Source: JAWWPY01 sp964412845
GTDB taxonomy: Bacteria > Actinomycetota > Actinomycetes > Streptosporangiales > Streptosporangiaceae
DNA length: 20,950 bases
Direction: 5' to 3'
Assembly: GCA_964412845.1 (NCBI GenBank)
Contig: CAYPQM010000121.1
Coordinates: 1-20,950 of the forward strand
Shown here in pieces: positions 15,284 to 20,950 of the stretch. Both the position numbers and the translations under genes were made by a program. Each line of letters opens with the position of its first letter. Position 1 is the stretch's first letter. The notes under the pieces are model-generated. The model saw only the letters and a program-made list of their open reading frames with translations, did no database searches and was not told the origin of the DNA.

Positions 15284-15426
15284 GGTGACGCTCCTTAGGG
15301 ACGCGGGCTGGTTGTCAGCATCCAGCTAACCTGGCCGGCCGCCCGAGGCAAAATGGGCGCCACCCGAGACACGACAGCCGCGCGCGCGCCCGCCGGCCGG
15401 TCAGCCATCCGGTTCGCTGAGCCTTC

Positions 15427-16035
15427 TCACCAGGCGGGAAGCCGGTAGCCGTGGAAGTACCACAGCGCGGCGGTGTACCAGAGGACCGCGACGACGGCCG
15501 CCAGCGTCCCGCCCGCCACCGGCAGCACCCATCCCGGCAGCCGCCTGCTCCGGACAAGGAGGACCTTCGCGGCAAACGCGCCGTACAGGAAGCAGCCCGC
15601 CAGTGAGTGCACCGCCACCCGCAGGCTGGTCAGTTGCACGCCGTAAGCCACCAGGCAGTGCACGGCGACCGGGAGGCTGATGGCGATGAGCACAACGCCG
15701 CTCACCCGGTGGGCCAGCGCCACCCGGCGCGGCGCGGGACCGCCGGGCAGCTTGCCGTACACCCAGAGCGCGAGCAGCACCTGCCCGGCGGCCAGCAGCA
15801 GGGTGGCCGTGGCGATCCAGGACTTGACCGAGATCGCCGCGGCGCCGGTCCGCCCGAAAATGCTGGCCGTGTAGTCCGGCGGGTGCAGCCGGCCGGCCAG
15901 GATCAGCGCCGCGGTGACCAGGCCGGCCAGCAGGGCCGCCACGGTGAGGCGGATCGCGGCCGGCCGCGCGCCGGGCACGCCGCGTCCGCCATCCGGCCCG
16001 GCTGGCCCATCGCCAGGTGATTCGTGCGCAGTCAT
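15427..16035 (-). CDS. Five-helix membrane protein, likely b-heme (DUF6529-like)
   Basis: A 202-residue integral membrane protein with a hydrophilic N-terminus (1-28) and predicted helices at about 30-50, 73-95, 105-131, 138-162 and 169-194. His109, His126 and His143 lie within or at the ends of helices three and four, as expected for b-type heme ligation in small cytochrome b561-like or ferric-reductase-like proteins. I think it belongs to DUF6529, but this is from memory and less sure than the topology. A GAGGCG-like ribosome site precedes ATG 16035. It diverges from the MFS gene and is followed after about 140 bases by the degenerate usp. An electron-transfer role would suit the redox gene setting. 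Confidence 0.6.
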   Translation of the reverse strand: MTAHESPGDGPAGPDGGRGVPGARPAAIRLTVAALLAGLVTAALILAGRLHPPDYTASIFGRTGAAAISVKSWIATATLLLAAGQVLLALWVYGKLPGGPAPRRVALAHRVSGVVLIAISLPVAVHCLVAYGVQLTSLRVAVHSLAGCFLYGAFAAKVLLVRSRRLPGWVLPVAGGTLAAVVAVLWYTAALWYFHGYRLPAW

Positions 16036-16103
16036 GTCACCCGCCTCGGGTGGCCGGGGTCCCTGCTGGTCGGCTTACCCCGGCATCCGGTGCGCTGAAG
16101 CTT

Positions 16104-16133
16104 TTGACAGCCGCATTTATATAAGAGCAACTT
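16104..16133 (+). promoter_or_regulatory. Probable promoter of the MFS-tetR operon
   Basis: A consensus -35 TTGACA (16104-16109) is followed, after 18 bases, by a weak -10 CAACTT (16128-16133). The more AT-rich TATAAG at 16120-16125 is only ten bases away, too close to pair with this -35, but it could serve another promoter. The region is strikingly AT-rich compared with its surroundings and overlaps the operator. Confidence 0.4.
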
Positions 16134-16144
16134 TCTCTTAAGAG
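16122..16144. promoter_or_regulatory. Palindromic operator, probable TetR target
   Basis: TAAGAG (16122-16127) and CTCTTA (16135-16140) form an inverted repeat with a 7-base spacer. CTCTTAAGAG (16135-16144) is itself a perfect 10-bp palindrome sharing an arm. This gives three half-sites between the -35 region and the start codon of the exporter, the usual place for the autoregulating TetR repressor encoded downstream. Confidence 0.6.
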
Positions 16145-16157
16145 CCTCACTGGAAAG

Positions 16158-17855
16158 ATGGTGACCGTCATGAACGTACCCAGCGCGCGCCGGTGGTGGG
16201 CACTGGCCGCCTTGGCCATCAGCGTCCTGGTGGTCGGGCTCGACCTCACGGTGCTCAACCTCGCGTTGCCCACGCTCGCCCGCGACCTGCACGCGTCCAC
16301 GGGTGACCTGCAGTGGTTCATCGCGTCCTACAGCCTGGTGGTGGCGGCCGCCCTGTTGCCGGCCGGCTTGCTCGGCGACCGGCTGGGCCGCAAGAAGGTG
16401 CTGCTCGTGGCGCTGGTCGTGTTCGGCGTGGGCTCGGCGGCCTGCGCCTACTCGGGCTCAGCCGCGGCCCTCATCGCGGCCCGGGCGCTGCTCGGGCTCG
16501 GCGCGGCCGCGATCCTCCCGCTGGGCCTGGCGGTGCTGCCGGTGCTGTTCACCGAAGCGGAGCGGCCCCGGGCGATCGCGGCGGTCGGCGGGGCCATTTT
16601 CATCAGCTACCCCGTCGGGCCCGTCCTGGGCGGCTGGCTGCTCGACAGGTTCTGGTGGGGTTCGGTCTTCCTGATCAATGTCCCGGTGGTGGTGATCGCG
16701 GTGATCGCCGTCGCGCTGCTGATGCCCGAATCACGCAGCTCGCAGCGGCCCCGGGTAGACCTGCTCGGCATCGCCCTGTCGAGCGCCGGGCTGACCGCGG
16801 TGACCTATGGCGTCATCGAGGCCGGGCCGGACGGCTGGAGCAGCGGGACCGCGGTCACCCCGTTGCTCGGCGGCGCGGTGATCCTGGCCGCATTCGTGCT
16901 GTGGGAACGCCGGCTCAGCGCCCGGACGGCGATCCAGCCGCTCATCGACCTGTCATTGTTCGCCTCGGCGCGGTTCGCCTGGGGCACCGTGCTGTCCACC
17001 ATGGTCTCCTTCGCGCTGTTCGGGATCTTGTTCGCGATGCCGCAGTACTTCCAGGATGTCCGGGGCGCGGACGCCCTGGGCAGCGGGCTGCGGCTGCTGC
17101 CGATGATCGGCGGCATGCTGATCGGCCTGGTCCTCGGCGGGCGGCTGTCCAGCCCGCCGAAGGACCGGCCCGGTCAGCCGGCCGGCCGGGCCCCCACGGC
17201 CAGGGCGAATACCAAGATCCTGGCCACGGCTGGGTTCGCGGTGATGGCAGCAGCTCTCGCGGTAGGTGCCTTCACCGAGCCGAGCAGCGGCACCGGCTTC
17301 GCTGCGGCCTGGTTCGCGGTCGCTGGCCTCGGACTCGGCTTCGCCATGCCCGCCGCGATGAACGCCGCCCTCGGGGCCTTGTCCGCCGAGCGGAGCGGGG
17401 CCGGTTCCGCGCTGATGACCGCCATGCGCCAGGTCGGCGCGACCATCGGCGTGGCCGTGCTCGGTACCGTGCTGAACTCGGTTTACCGCAGCCACCTGCG
17501 CCTGTCACAACTGCACGGGACTGGTCCGCACGGGGCTGGGCTGCCCGCAGCAGTCGCCGGGACGGTCCGCAACGGCGTGGGGTCAGGTGTCGCGGTCGCC
17601 CAGCGGCTGGGTTCCGCGCCGCTGCTCGGCTCGGTGCGCACCGCCTTCGTGCACGGCCTGGACATCATGCTGTGGGTATGCGGCGGGATCGCGCTCACCA
17701 GCGCGCTGCTCGCGCTGGCCTTCCTGCCCCGGACGCCGCGCCTGGCGCCGGCCGGCCAGATCCTCCCGGCGCCCGATGACGGATCTGGCCCCGGGGCCGC
17801 GTCCCTGGACTCGGCCGGGAAGAATCGAGAGCATGAGCGACATGCTCGACCCTGA
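16158..17855 (+). CDS. DHA2-family (14-helix) MFS drug exporter
   Basis: A 565-residue proton-driven exporter of the EmrB/QacA type with about 14 helices. Diagnostic sequences are GLDLTVLNLALPTLARDL in helix 1 (Asp29), the loop 2-3 motif GDRLGRKK (73-80) and the antiporter motif C region PVGPVLGGWLLDRF. A Pro/Arg-rich loop around 345-365 is cytoplasmic. Substrates cannot be told from sequence; toxic organic cations, dyes or antibiotics are usual. The start is uncertain: GGAAAG (16152-16157) abuts ATG 16158 and would better serve GTG 16161 or ATG 16170, which also fits the homologous N-terminus. Its 3' end overlaps the tetR gene by 23 bases. Confidence 0.88.
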   Translation: MVTVMNVPSARRWWALAALAISVLVVGLDLTVLNLALPTLARDLHASTGDLQWFIASYSLVVAAALLPAGLLGDRLGRKKVLLVALVVFGVGSAACAYSGSAAALIAARALLGLGAAAILPLGLAVLPVLFTEAERPRAIAAVGGAIFISYPVGPVLGGWLLDRFWWGSVFLINVPVVVIAVIAVALLMPESRSSQRPRVDLLGIALSSAGLTAVTYGVIEAGPDGWSSGTAVTPLLGGAVILAAFVLWERRLSARTAIQPLIDLSLFASARFAWGTVLSTMVSFALFGILFAMPQYFQDVRGADALGSGLRLLPMIGGMLIGLVLGGRLSSPPKDRPGQPAGRAPTARANTKILATAGFAVMAAALAVGAFTEPSSGTGFAAAWFAVAGLGLGFAMPAAMNAALGALSAERSGAGSALMTAMRQVGATIGVAVLGTVLNSVYRSHLRLSQLHGTGPHGAGLPAAVAGTVRNGVGSGVAVAQRLGSAPLLGSVRTAFVHGLDIMLWVCGGIALTSALLALAFLPRTPRLAPAGQILPAPDDGSGPGAASLDSAGKNREHERHARP

Positions 17856-18438
17856 ACGGCCGGTGGGACTGCGGGAGCGCAAGAAGGCCAAGACGCGTGT
17901 TGCCATCCGGCGGCACGCGCTGCGGCTTTTCCGTGAACAGGGCTACGCCGCCACGACCGTGGAACAGATCGCCGAGGCGGCCGAGGTATCCCCGGCCACT
18001 TTCTACCGCTACTTCCCGACCAAGGAAGACGTCGTCCTGCAGGACGATCTGGACCTGCTGACCATCGGCGCCTTCGAGGCCCAGCCGGCTGACCTCAGCC
18101 CCATCGCCGCGATGCGCGCGGCCACCGCCGCGACCTTCGCCGCGCTGACCCCTGAGGACCTGGCCCGGCTCAGGGAGACCACGGAGCTGACCCTCGGGAC
18201 TCCCGAGGTCCGGGCCCGGGCCCTCGACGAGCTGGCCCGGACGATCCAGGTGATGGCCGAAGCGGTGGCCAAACGGGCCGGGCGTGACCCGGATGACTTC
18301 GCTGTCCGCAACCTGGCCGGCGCCGTCATGGGCGTGCTGATGGCCGCGGCCCTGCCGCTGATGACTGACCCCTCGCTGGACCTGTCCGCGGCGCTGGACG
18401 CGGCGCTGGCCCACCTGGAGGCCGGCCTGCCCCTCTAG
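17833..18438 (+). CDS. TetR-family transcriptional repressor
   Basis: A 201-residue regulator. The N-terminal HTH covers about 22-66 with the typical GYAATTVEQIAEAAEVSPAT then FYRYFPTKED. The C-terminal ligand-binding helical domain is variable, as usual. The ATG at 17833 lies inside the 3' end of the MFS gene (23-base overlap); the longer upstream reading frame is a shadow of that gene. Operon position and the palindrome at 16122-16144 suggest that it represses the exporter until a ligand is bound. It converges with the methyltransferase gene ending at 18493. Confidence 0.9.
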   Translation: MSDMLDPERPVGLRERKKAKTRVAIRRHALRLFREQGYAATTVEQIAEAAEVSPATFYRYFPTKEDVVLQDDLDLLTIGAFEAQPADLSPIAAMRAATAATFAALTPEDLARLRETTELTLGTPEVRARALDELARTIQVMAEAVAKRAGRDPDDFAVRNLAGAVMGVLMAAALPLMTDPSLDLSAALDAALAHLEAGLPL

Positions 18439-18463
18439 GCTGCTTGCCGTCCGGGCTGGCGGA

Positions 18464-18497
18464 GCTGCGGCAGTTACGCCTGGCTGCGGCAGTTACG
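18464..18497. repeat. 15-bp tandem direct repeat at a gene end
   Basis: GCTGCGGCAGTTACG occurs at 18464-18478 and again at 18483-18497 (period 19, identical). The second copy contains the TAA stop (minus strand, 18493-18495) of the methyltransferase gene. It lies in the 54-base convergent gap after tetR. Confidence 0.65.
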
Positions 18498-19290
18498 GCT
18501 TGCGGGCGATCCCGCCGTACCAGTTGACCTCGGAGGCAAGTGGCCGCGGGCCGGTTTCCTCCGGCCGCCACTCCGACACCAGCACCAGGCCCGGATCGAT
18601 CATCTCCAGGCCGCCGAACGCCATCTCGGCGAATTCATCAGCGGTGCGGGCCTGGGCGGCGATGCCACCCTGCCGGTACGCCCGTTCCAGCCCGCCCACC
18701 CCTTCGGGATCATGTTCGGGCGTGACGTGCGAGGCGACCAGGTAACTGCCCGGCGCCAGCGTGTCGAGCAAGGTGGCCACGAGCGCCGCCGGGCTGTCCT
18801 CGTCGGTCACGAAGTGCAGGATCGCGACCAGCATGAGCCCGACCGGCTGGCTCAGATCGAGTGTGTCCCTGACCTCGGGACTGCCCAGGATCGCCGCCGG
18901 ATCCCGCAGGTCCGCGTCTATGTAGGCGGTGCGTCCCGCCGGGGAGCTGGTGAGCAGCGAACGGGCATGCATCAAGACGACGGGGTCATTGTCCACGTAC
19001 ACGACCCGGCACTCCGGCGCGACCTCCTGGGCGACCTCATGCACGTTGTTCGCGCTGGGCAGGCCCGTGCCGATGTCCAGGAACTGTCGGACCGCAGCCT
19101 CGCCGACCAGGTAGCGGACCGCGCGGCCGAGGAAGGCCCGGTTCTCCCGCACCGCCGTGCGCACCGCGGCCCAGCTTTGCATGGCCCTGAGCGCGGTTTC
19201 CCGGTCCGCGGCGAAATGGTCTTTACCGCCCAGGTAATAGTCGTACACCCGGGCCGAGTGCGGCTTGCTGGTATCAATCGTGGGCCGCAT
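18493..19290 (-). CDS. SAM-dependent methyltransferase, DUF574/Methyltransf_19 family (copy A)
   Basis: A 265-residue class I methyltransferase. The family signature VYDYYLGGKDHFAADR is at 15-30, SAM motif I FLDIGTGLPSANN at 70-82 and the acidic motif VVYVDNDP at 97-104, with ADLRDP and LHFV further on. These proteins are highly multiplied in Streptomyces-like actinomycetes and their acceptors are unknown. GGAGG lies seven bases before ATG 19290. The gene follows copy B by 56 bases on the same strand and was probably made by tandem duplication: the two align without gaps and are about 70% identical by eye. Confidence 0.9.
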   Translation of the reverse strand: MRPTIDTSKPHSARVYDYYLGGKDHFAADRETALRAMQSWAAVRTAVRENRAFLGRAVRYLVGEAAVRQFLDIGTGLPSANNVHEVAQEVAPECRVVYVDNDPVVLMHARSLLTSSPAGRTAYIDADLRDPAAILGSPEVRDTLDLSQPVGLMLVAILHFVTDEDSPAALVATLLDTLAPGSYLVASHVTPEHDPEGVGGLERAYRQGGIAAQARTADEFAEMAFGGLEMIDPGLVLVSEWRPEETGPRPLASEVNWYGGIARKP

Positions 19291-19346
19291 TGACCTGCCT
19301 CCGAGGAATCATGCGCTGGTCATTCCTGGCGTCACTGCCAGCAATG

Positions 19347-20144
19347 CTACGGCTTGCGAGCCACACCCCCATTGGCATTAACTTCGGCGGCCAGCGGACG
19401 GGGCCCGTCGCCGTCCGGCCGCCATTCTGGGACTGGCACCACCCCAGGATCCACCATTTCCAGCCCGCGGAAGGCAAGTTCGGCCAGTTCATCGATGGTC
19501 CGGAGCTGGCCAGTCAGGCCGCGAGCCTGATAGGCGGCTCCCGCGCCGGCCACACCTTCCGGGTCGTATTCCATCGTGGCGTGCGAAGCAACCAGGTAGC
19601 TGCCGGAAGGAAGCGCGTCAAGCAGCGTGGACATGATGTGCACCGGATTGTCCGCATCAGGCACGAAATGCAGCACCGCCACCAGCATCAGCGCCACCGG
19701 CTGGCTGAAATCGAGAGTCTTCACGACCGCCGGGCTGGCCAGGATCTTCTCCGGCTCCCGGAGATCGGCATCGATGTAGGCGGTACGCCCCTCCGGCGAG
19801 CTGGCCAGCAGCGCGCGGGCGTGGGCCAGCACGATCGGATCGTTGTCGGCGTAGACCACGCGGCATTCCGGCTGCATCGCCTGGGCCACCTCGTGCACGT
19901 TGTTCGCGGCCGGCAGCCCGGTGCCGATATCGAGGAACTGCCTGATCCCGGCGTCCCGCACCAGGTACCGCACCGCCCGGCCCAGGAACGCGCGGTTCTC
20001 CCGCGCCGCGGACCGCGCGGACCGCCAGCTCTGCATGACCAGCTCGGCCGTCTCCCGGTCGACCGCGAAATTGTCCTTGCCGCCCAGCAGATAGTCGTAC
20101 ATGCGGGCGGGGTGGGGCTTCGTGGTGTCAAAATTCGGCCGCAT
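19347..20144 (-). CDS. SAM-dependent methyltransferase, DUF574/Methyltransf_19 family (copy B)
   Basis: A 265-residue paralogue of the neighbouring methyltransferase. It has the same signature (MYDYLLGGKDNFAVDR), SAM motif I FLDIGTGLPAANN and VVYADNDP. Differences cluster in the middle and C-terminal thirds, where substrate contacts are expected, while the SAM-binding face is nearly unchanged. That pattern would suit different acceptors. ATG 20144 was chosen over the longer frame from 20237 because GGAGGG lies just upstream and MRP-DT-KPH-AR aligns with copy A. It heads a two-gene minus-strand unit and diverges from the CBM2 gene across a 567-base gap. The methylated product is unknown. Confidence 0.9.
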   Translation of the reverse strand: MRPNFDTTKPHPARMYDYLLGGKDNFAVDRETAELVMQSWRSARSAARENRAFLGRAVRYLVRDAGIRQFLDIGTGLPAANNVHEVAQAMQPECRVVYADNDPIVLAHARALLASSPEGRTAYIDADLREPEKILASPAVVKTLDFSQPVALMLVAVLHFVPDADNPVHIMSTLLDALPSGSYLVASHATMEYDPEGVAGAGAAYQARGLTGQLRTIDELAELAFRGLEMVDPGVVPVPEWRPDGDGPRPLAAEVNANGGVARKP

Positions 20145-20711
20145 GGACTGACCCTCCCCGTTGGTGCTGGCGCACCGGCGTCCAGCCGCATCGTCGCGGC
20201 TGAATCCTAAGGCTGGCAGGCGATCCCGGTGCTGCACTGGCCAGCGGCGCTCCGGCGACCGCGCGCTAACTGCACCTTAAACGGCACCATAACGGCACAC
20301 CAGCGGAATCGGCCGGGCGATGGCTGCGCGGCAATCTGACGCGGCCCGCCCGCGGCGGCCGTGACGCCGGTACCGGCGTAACATCCGTGAAACTTTCCCG
20401 CATGATAGTGCCCCCGGCCAGCCGTCCGGAGCGCCCAGAATTCGCGCCCCGGACGGCCGCGGAGCCGCCCGGCGTGCCGCTCCCGGCGGGAATCTGGCTG
20501 GTCCAGGCGATCCGGGCGATCGTGGCCGCGGCGCGCGCGGCCGGGCGGCCGCGGCGCTCCGGCCGGCCAGGGAAATCGCGGCGGGCAGGCCCGCGACGGC
20601 CGCCTGTACAGGCCCGTGGAAAGTGCCTATCTTTCGCCGCAGAGCGCCCGGTGCGGCCTGTCCTGTGAGCTTCACCCTTCGCCGGGCCAGGACTGCTTGA
20701 GGAGGACCCGC
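20145..20711. other. Long divergent intergenic region, no convincing gene
   Basis: 567 bases between methyltransferase copy B and the CBM2 gene. An ORF at 20387-20668 (plus) has a GTG start, no ribosome site and Arg/Pro-rich composition, and is not accepted. The region holds a perfect 16-bp palindrome (20364-20379), a 12-bp palindrome GCCTGTACAGGC (20602-20613), GAAAG/CTTTC arms (20619-20623 and 20631-20635), and AACGGCAC repeated near 20279 and 20290. These may be operators for the secreted protein. Confidence 0.45.
20364..20379. promoter_or_regulatory. Perfect 16-bp palindrome, possible operator
   Basis: ACGCCGGTACCGGCGT is fully self-complementary. It sits in the middle of the divergent gap, about 220 bases from the methyltransferase start and 330 from the CBM2 start. 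It does not resemble the known cellulose-utilisation operator (TGGGAGCGCTCCCA). The binding factor is unknown. Confidence 0.35.
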
Positions 20712-20950
20712 ATGAGATTCAGATTCCCCGCCCTCGCGGGGCAATCGCGCCTTCGGCGCGGCGTGGCTGCCGCGGTCACGGTACTGCTCAGCTGTACCGG
20801 GCTCGCCGCCCTGGCCACCAGCCAGGCCAGCGCCGCACCCGCGTGCCAGGTGGCCTACTCGGTGAACCAGTGGAGCACCGGATTCACCGCCTCGATCACC
20901 ATCACCAACAACGCCGCCGCGATCACCAGCTGGACGCTGGCCTACTCCTA
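20712..20950 (+). CDS. Secreted CBM2 carbohydrate-binding protein, 5' part
   Basis: The first 79 residues of an exported protein, cut by the window end. A signal peptide has a basic start (MRFRF...RLRR, to residue 16), a hydrophobic core (17-35) and a likely Sec cleavage after ASA at 39-41. The mature part begins with CQVAYSVNQWSTGFTASITI then TNNAAAITSWTLAYS, the opening of a family 2 cellulose/chitin-binding module, with its first conserved Cys (Cys45) and Trp residues. In actinomycetes such a module is joined to a cellulase, xylanase, chitinase or lytic polysaccharide monooxygenase; the catalytic part lies beyond the window. GGAGG (20701-20705) precedes the ATG by six bases. Confidence 0.82.
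   Translation, partial: MRFRFPALAGQSRLRRGVAAAVTVLLSCTGLAALATSQASAAPACQVAYSVNQWSTGFTASITITNNAAAITSWTLAYS

Noticed and set aside
16104..16125. TTGACA with TATAAG as a promoter pair
   Set aside because: The spacing is only ten bases, too short for a sigma-70-type promoter; an 18-base pairing with CAACTT was preferred.
16313..17779. 488-codon plus-strand ORF inside the MFS gene in another frame
   Set aside because: No hydrophobic segments or motifs, whereas the overlapping frame is a full 14-helix transporter.
20602..20635. GAAAG/CTTTC and GCCTGTACAGGC as a c-di-AMP riboswitch before the secreted protein
   Set aside because: The short arms do not build the conserved riboswitch core; at most a simple operator or chance dyads.
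20387..20668. 93-codon plus-strand ORF in the gap before the CBM2 gene
   Set aside because: GTG start with no ribosome site, Arg/Pro-rich, no recognisable domain; most likely non-coding.
1..20950. CRISPR array, insertion sequence, integrase, tRNA or rRNA gene
   Set aside because: No regularly spaced repeats, transposase or recombinase motifs, terminal inverted repeats or RNA-gene sequences were recognised.

Overview
The window is very GC-rich, gene-dense bacterial DNA. It has frequent GTG starts, ATGA-type coupled overlaps, a DevR/DosR-type regulator, a DUF1918 protein, two DUF574-type methyltransferases and a CBM2 secreted protein. Together these point to a filamentous soil actinomycete (Actinomycetota, Streptosporangiales/Streptomyces/Frankia-like). 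The genus cannot be fixed from the sequence alone.

Layout. (1) Positions 1-4296, plus strand: an unusual stand-alone cytochrome b, a DevR/DosR-like response regulator, a UspA protein and an Acg-type nitroreductase-like protein. A GC hairpin separates the first two genes, and a DosR-box-like palindrome lies upstream of the cytochrome b gene. (2) 4319-5520: a stand-alone cyclic-nucleotide-binding-fold protein (minus) diverges from a PPOX-family flavin-binding protein (plus). (3) 5501-11505, minus strand: a complete cydA-cydB-cydD-cydC operon for cytochrome bd oxidase and its assembly transporter. A second, weaker DosR-box-like site lies upstream of cydA. (4) 11805-14730, plus strand: a DUF1918 protein overlapping a large GNAT plus ADP-forming acyl-CoA-synthetase-like (Pat-type) protein. 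(5) 14747-16035, minus strand: a degenerate UspA protein and a five-helix, probably heme-binding membrane protein. (6) 16158-18438, plus strand: a 14-helix DHA2-type MFS exporter with an overlapping TetR repressor gene and a clear palindromic operator upstream. (7) 18493-20144, minus strand: two tandem paralogous SAM-dependent methyltransferases of identical length. (8) 20712 to the end, plus strand: the start of a secreted CBM2 protein, cut by the window edge.

How the genes fit together. Regions 1-5 read as a low-oxygen/redox-stress island. The set of DevR, UspA, Acg and a PPOX protein resembles the content of the mycobacterial DosR dormancy regulon and the OsdR-associated region of Streptomyces. 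Here it sits beside high-affinity cytochrome bd, an orphan cytochrome b and a protein-acetylation-type enzyme. The three DNA-contacting residues of M. tuberculosis DosR (Lys179, Lys182, Asn183) are conserved in this regulator. The DosR-box-like sites lie upstream of the two respiratory units, so one regulator may switch both. No sensor kinase is present. The least familiar part is the orphan cytochrome b: it has an extra N-terminal helix, a cysteine-free outer domain of about 220 residues, no PEWY motif, and no Rieske or cytochrome c partner nearby. Regions 6-8 look like ordinary accessory genes.
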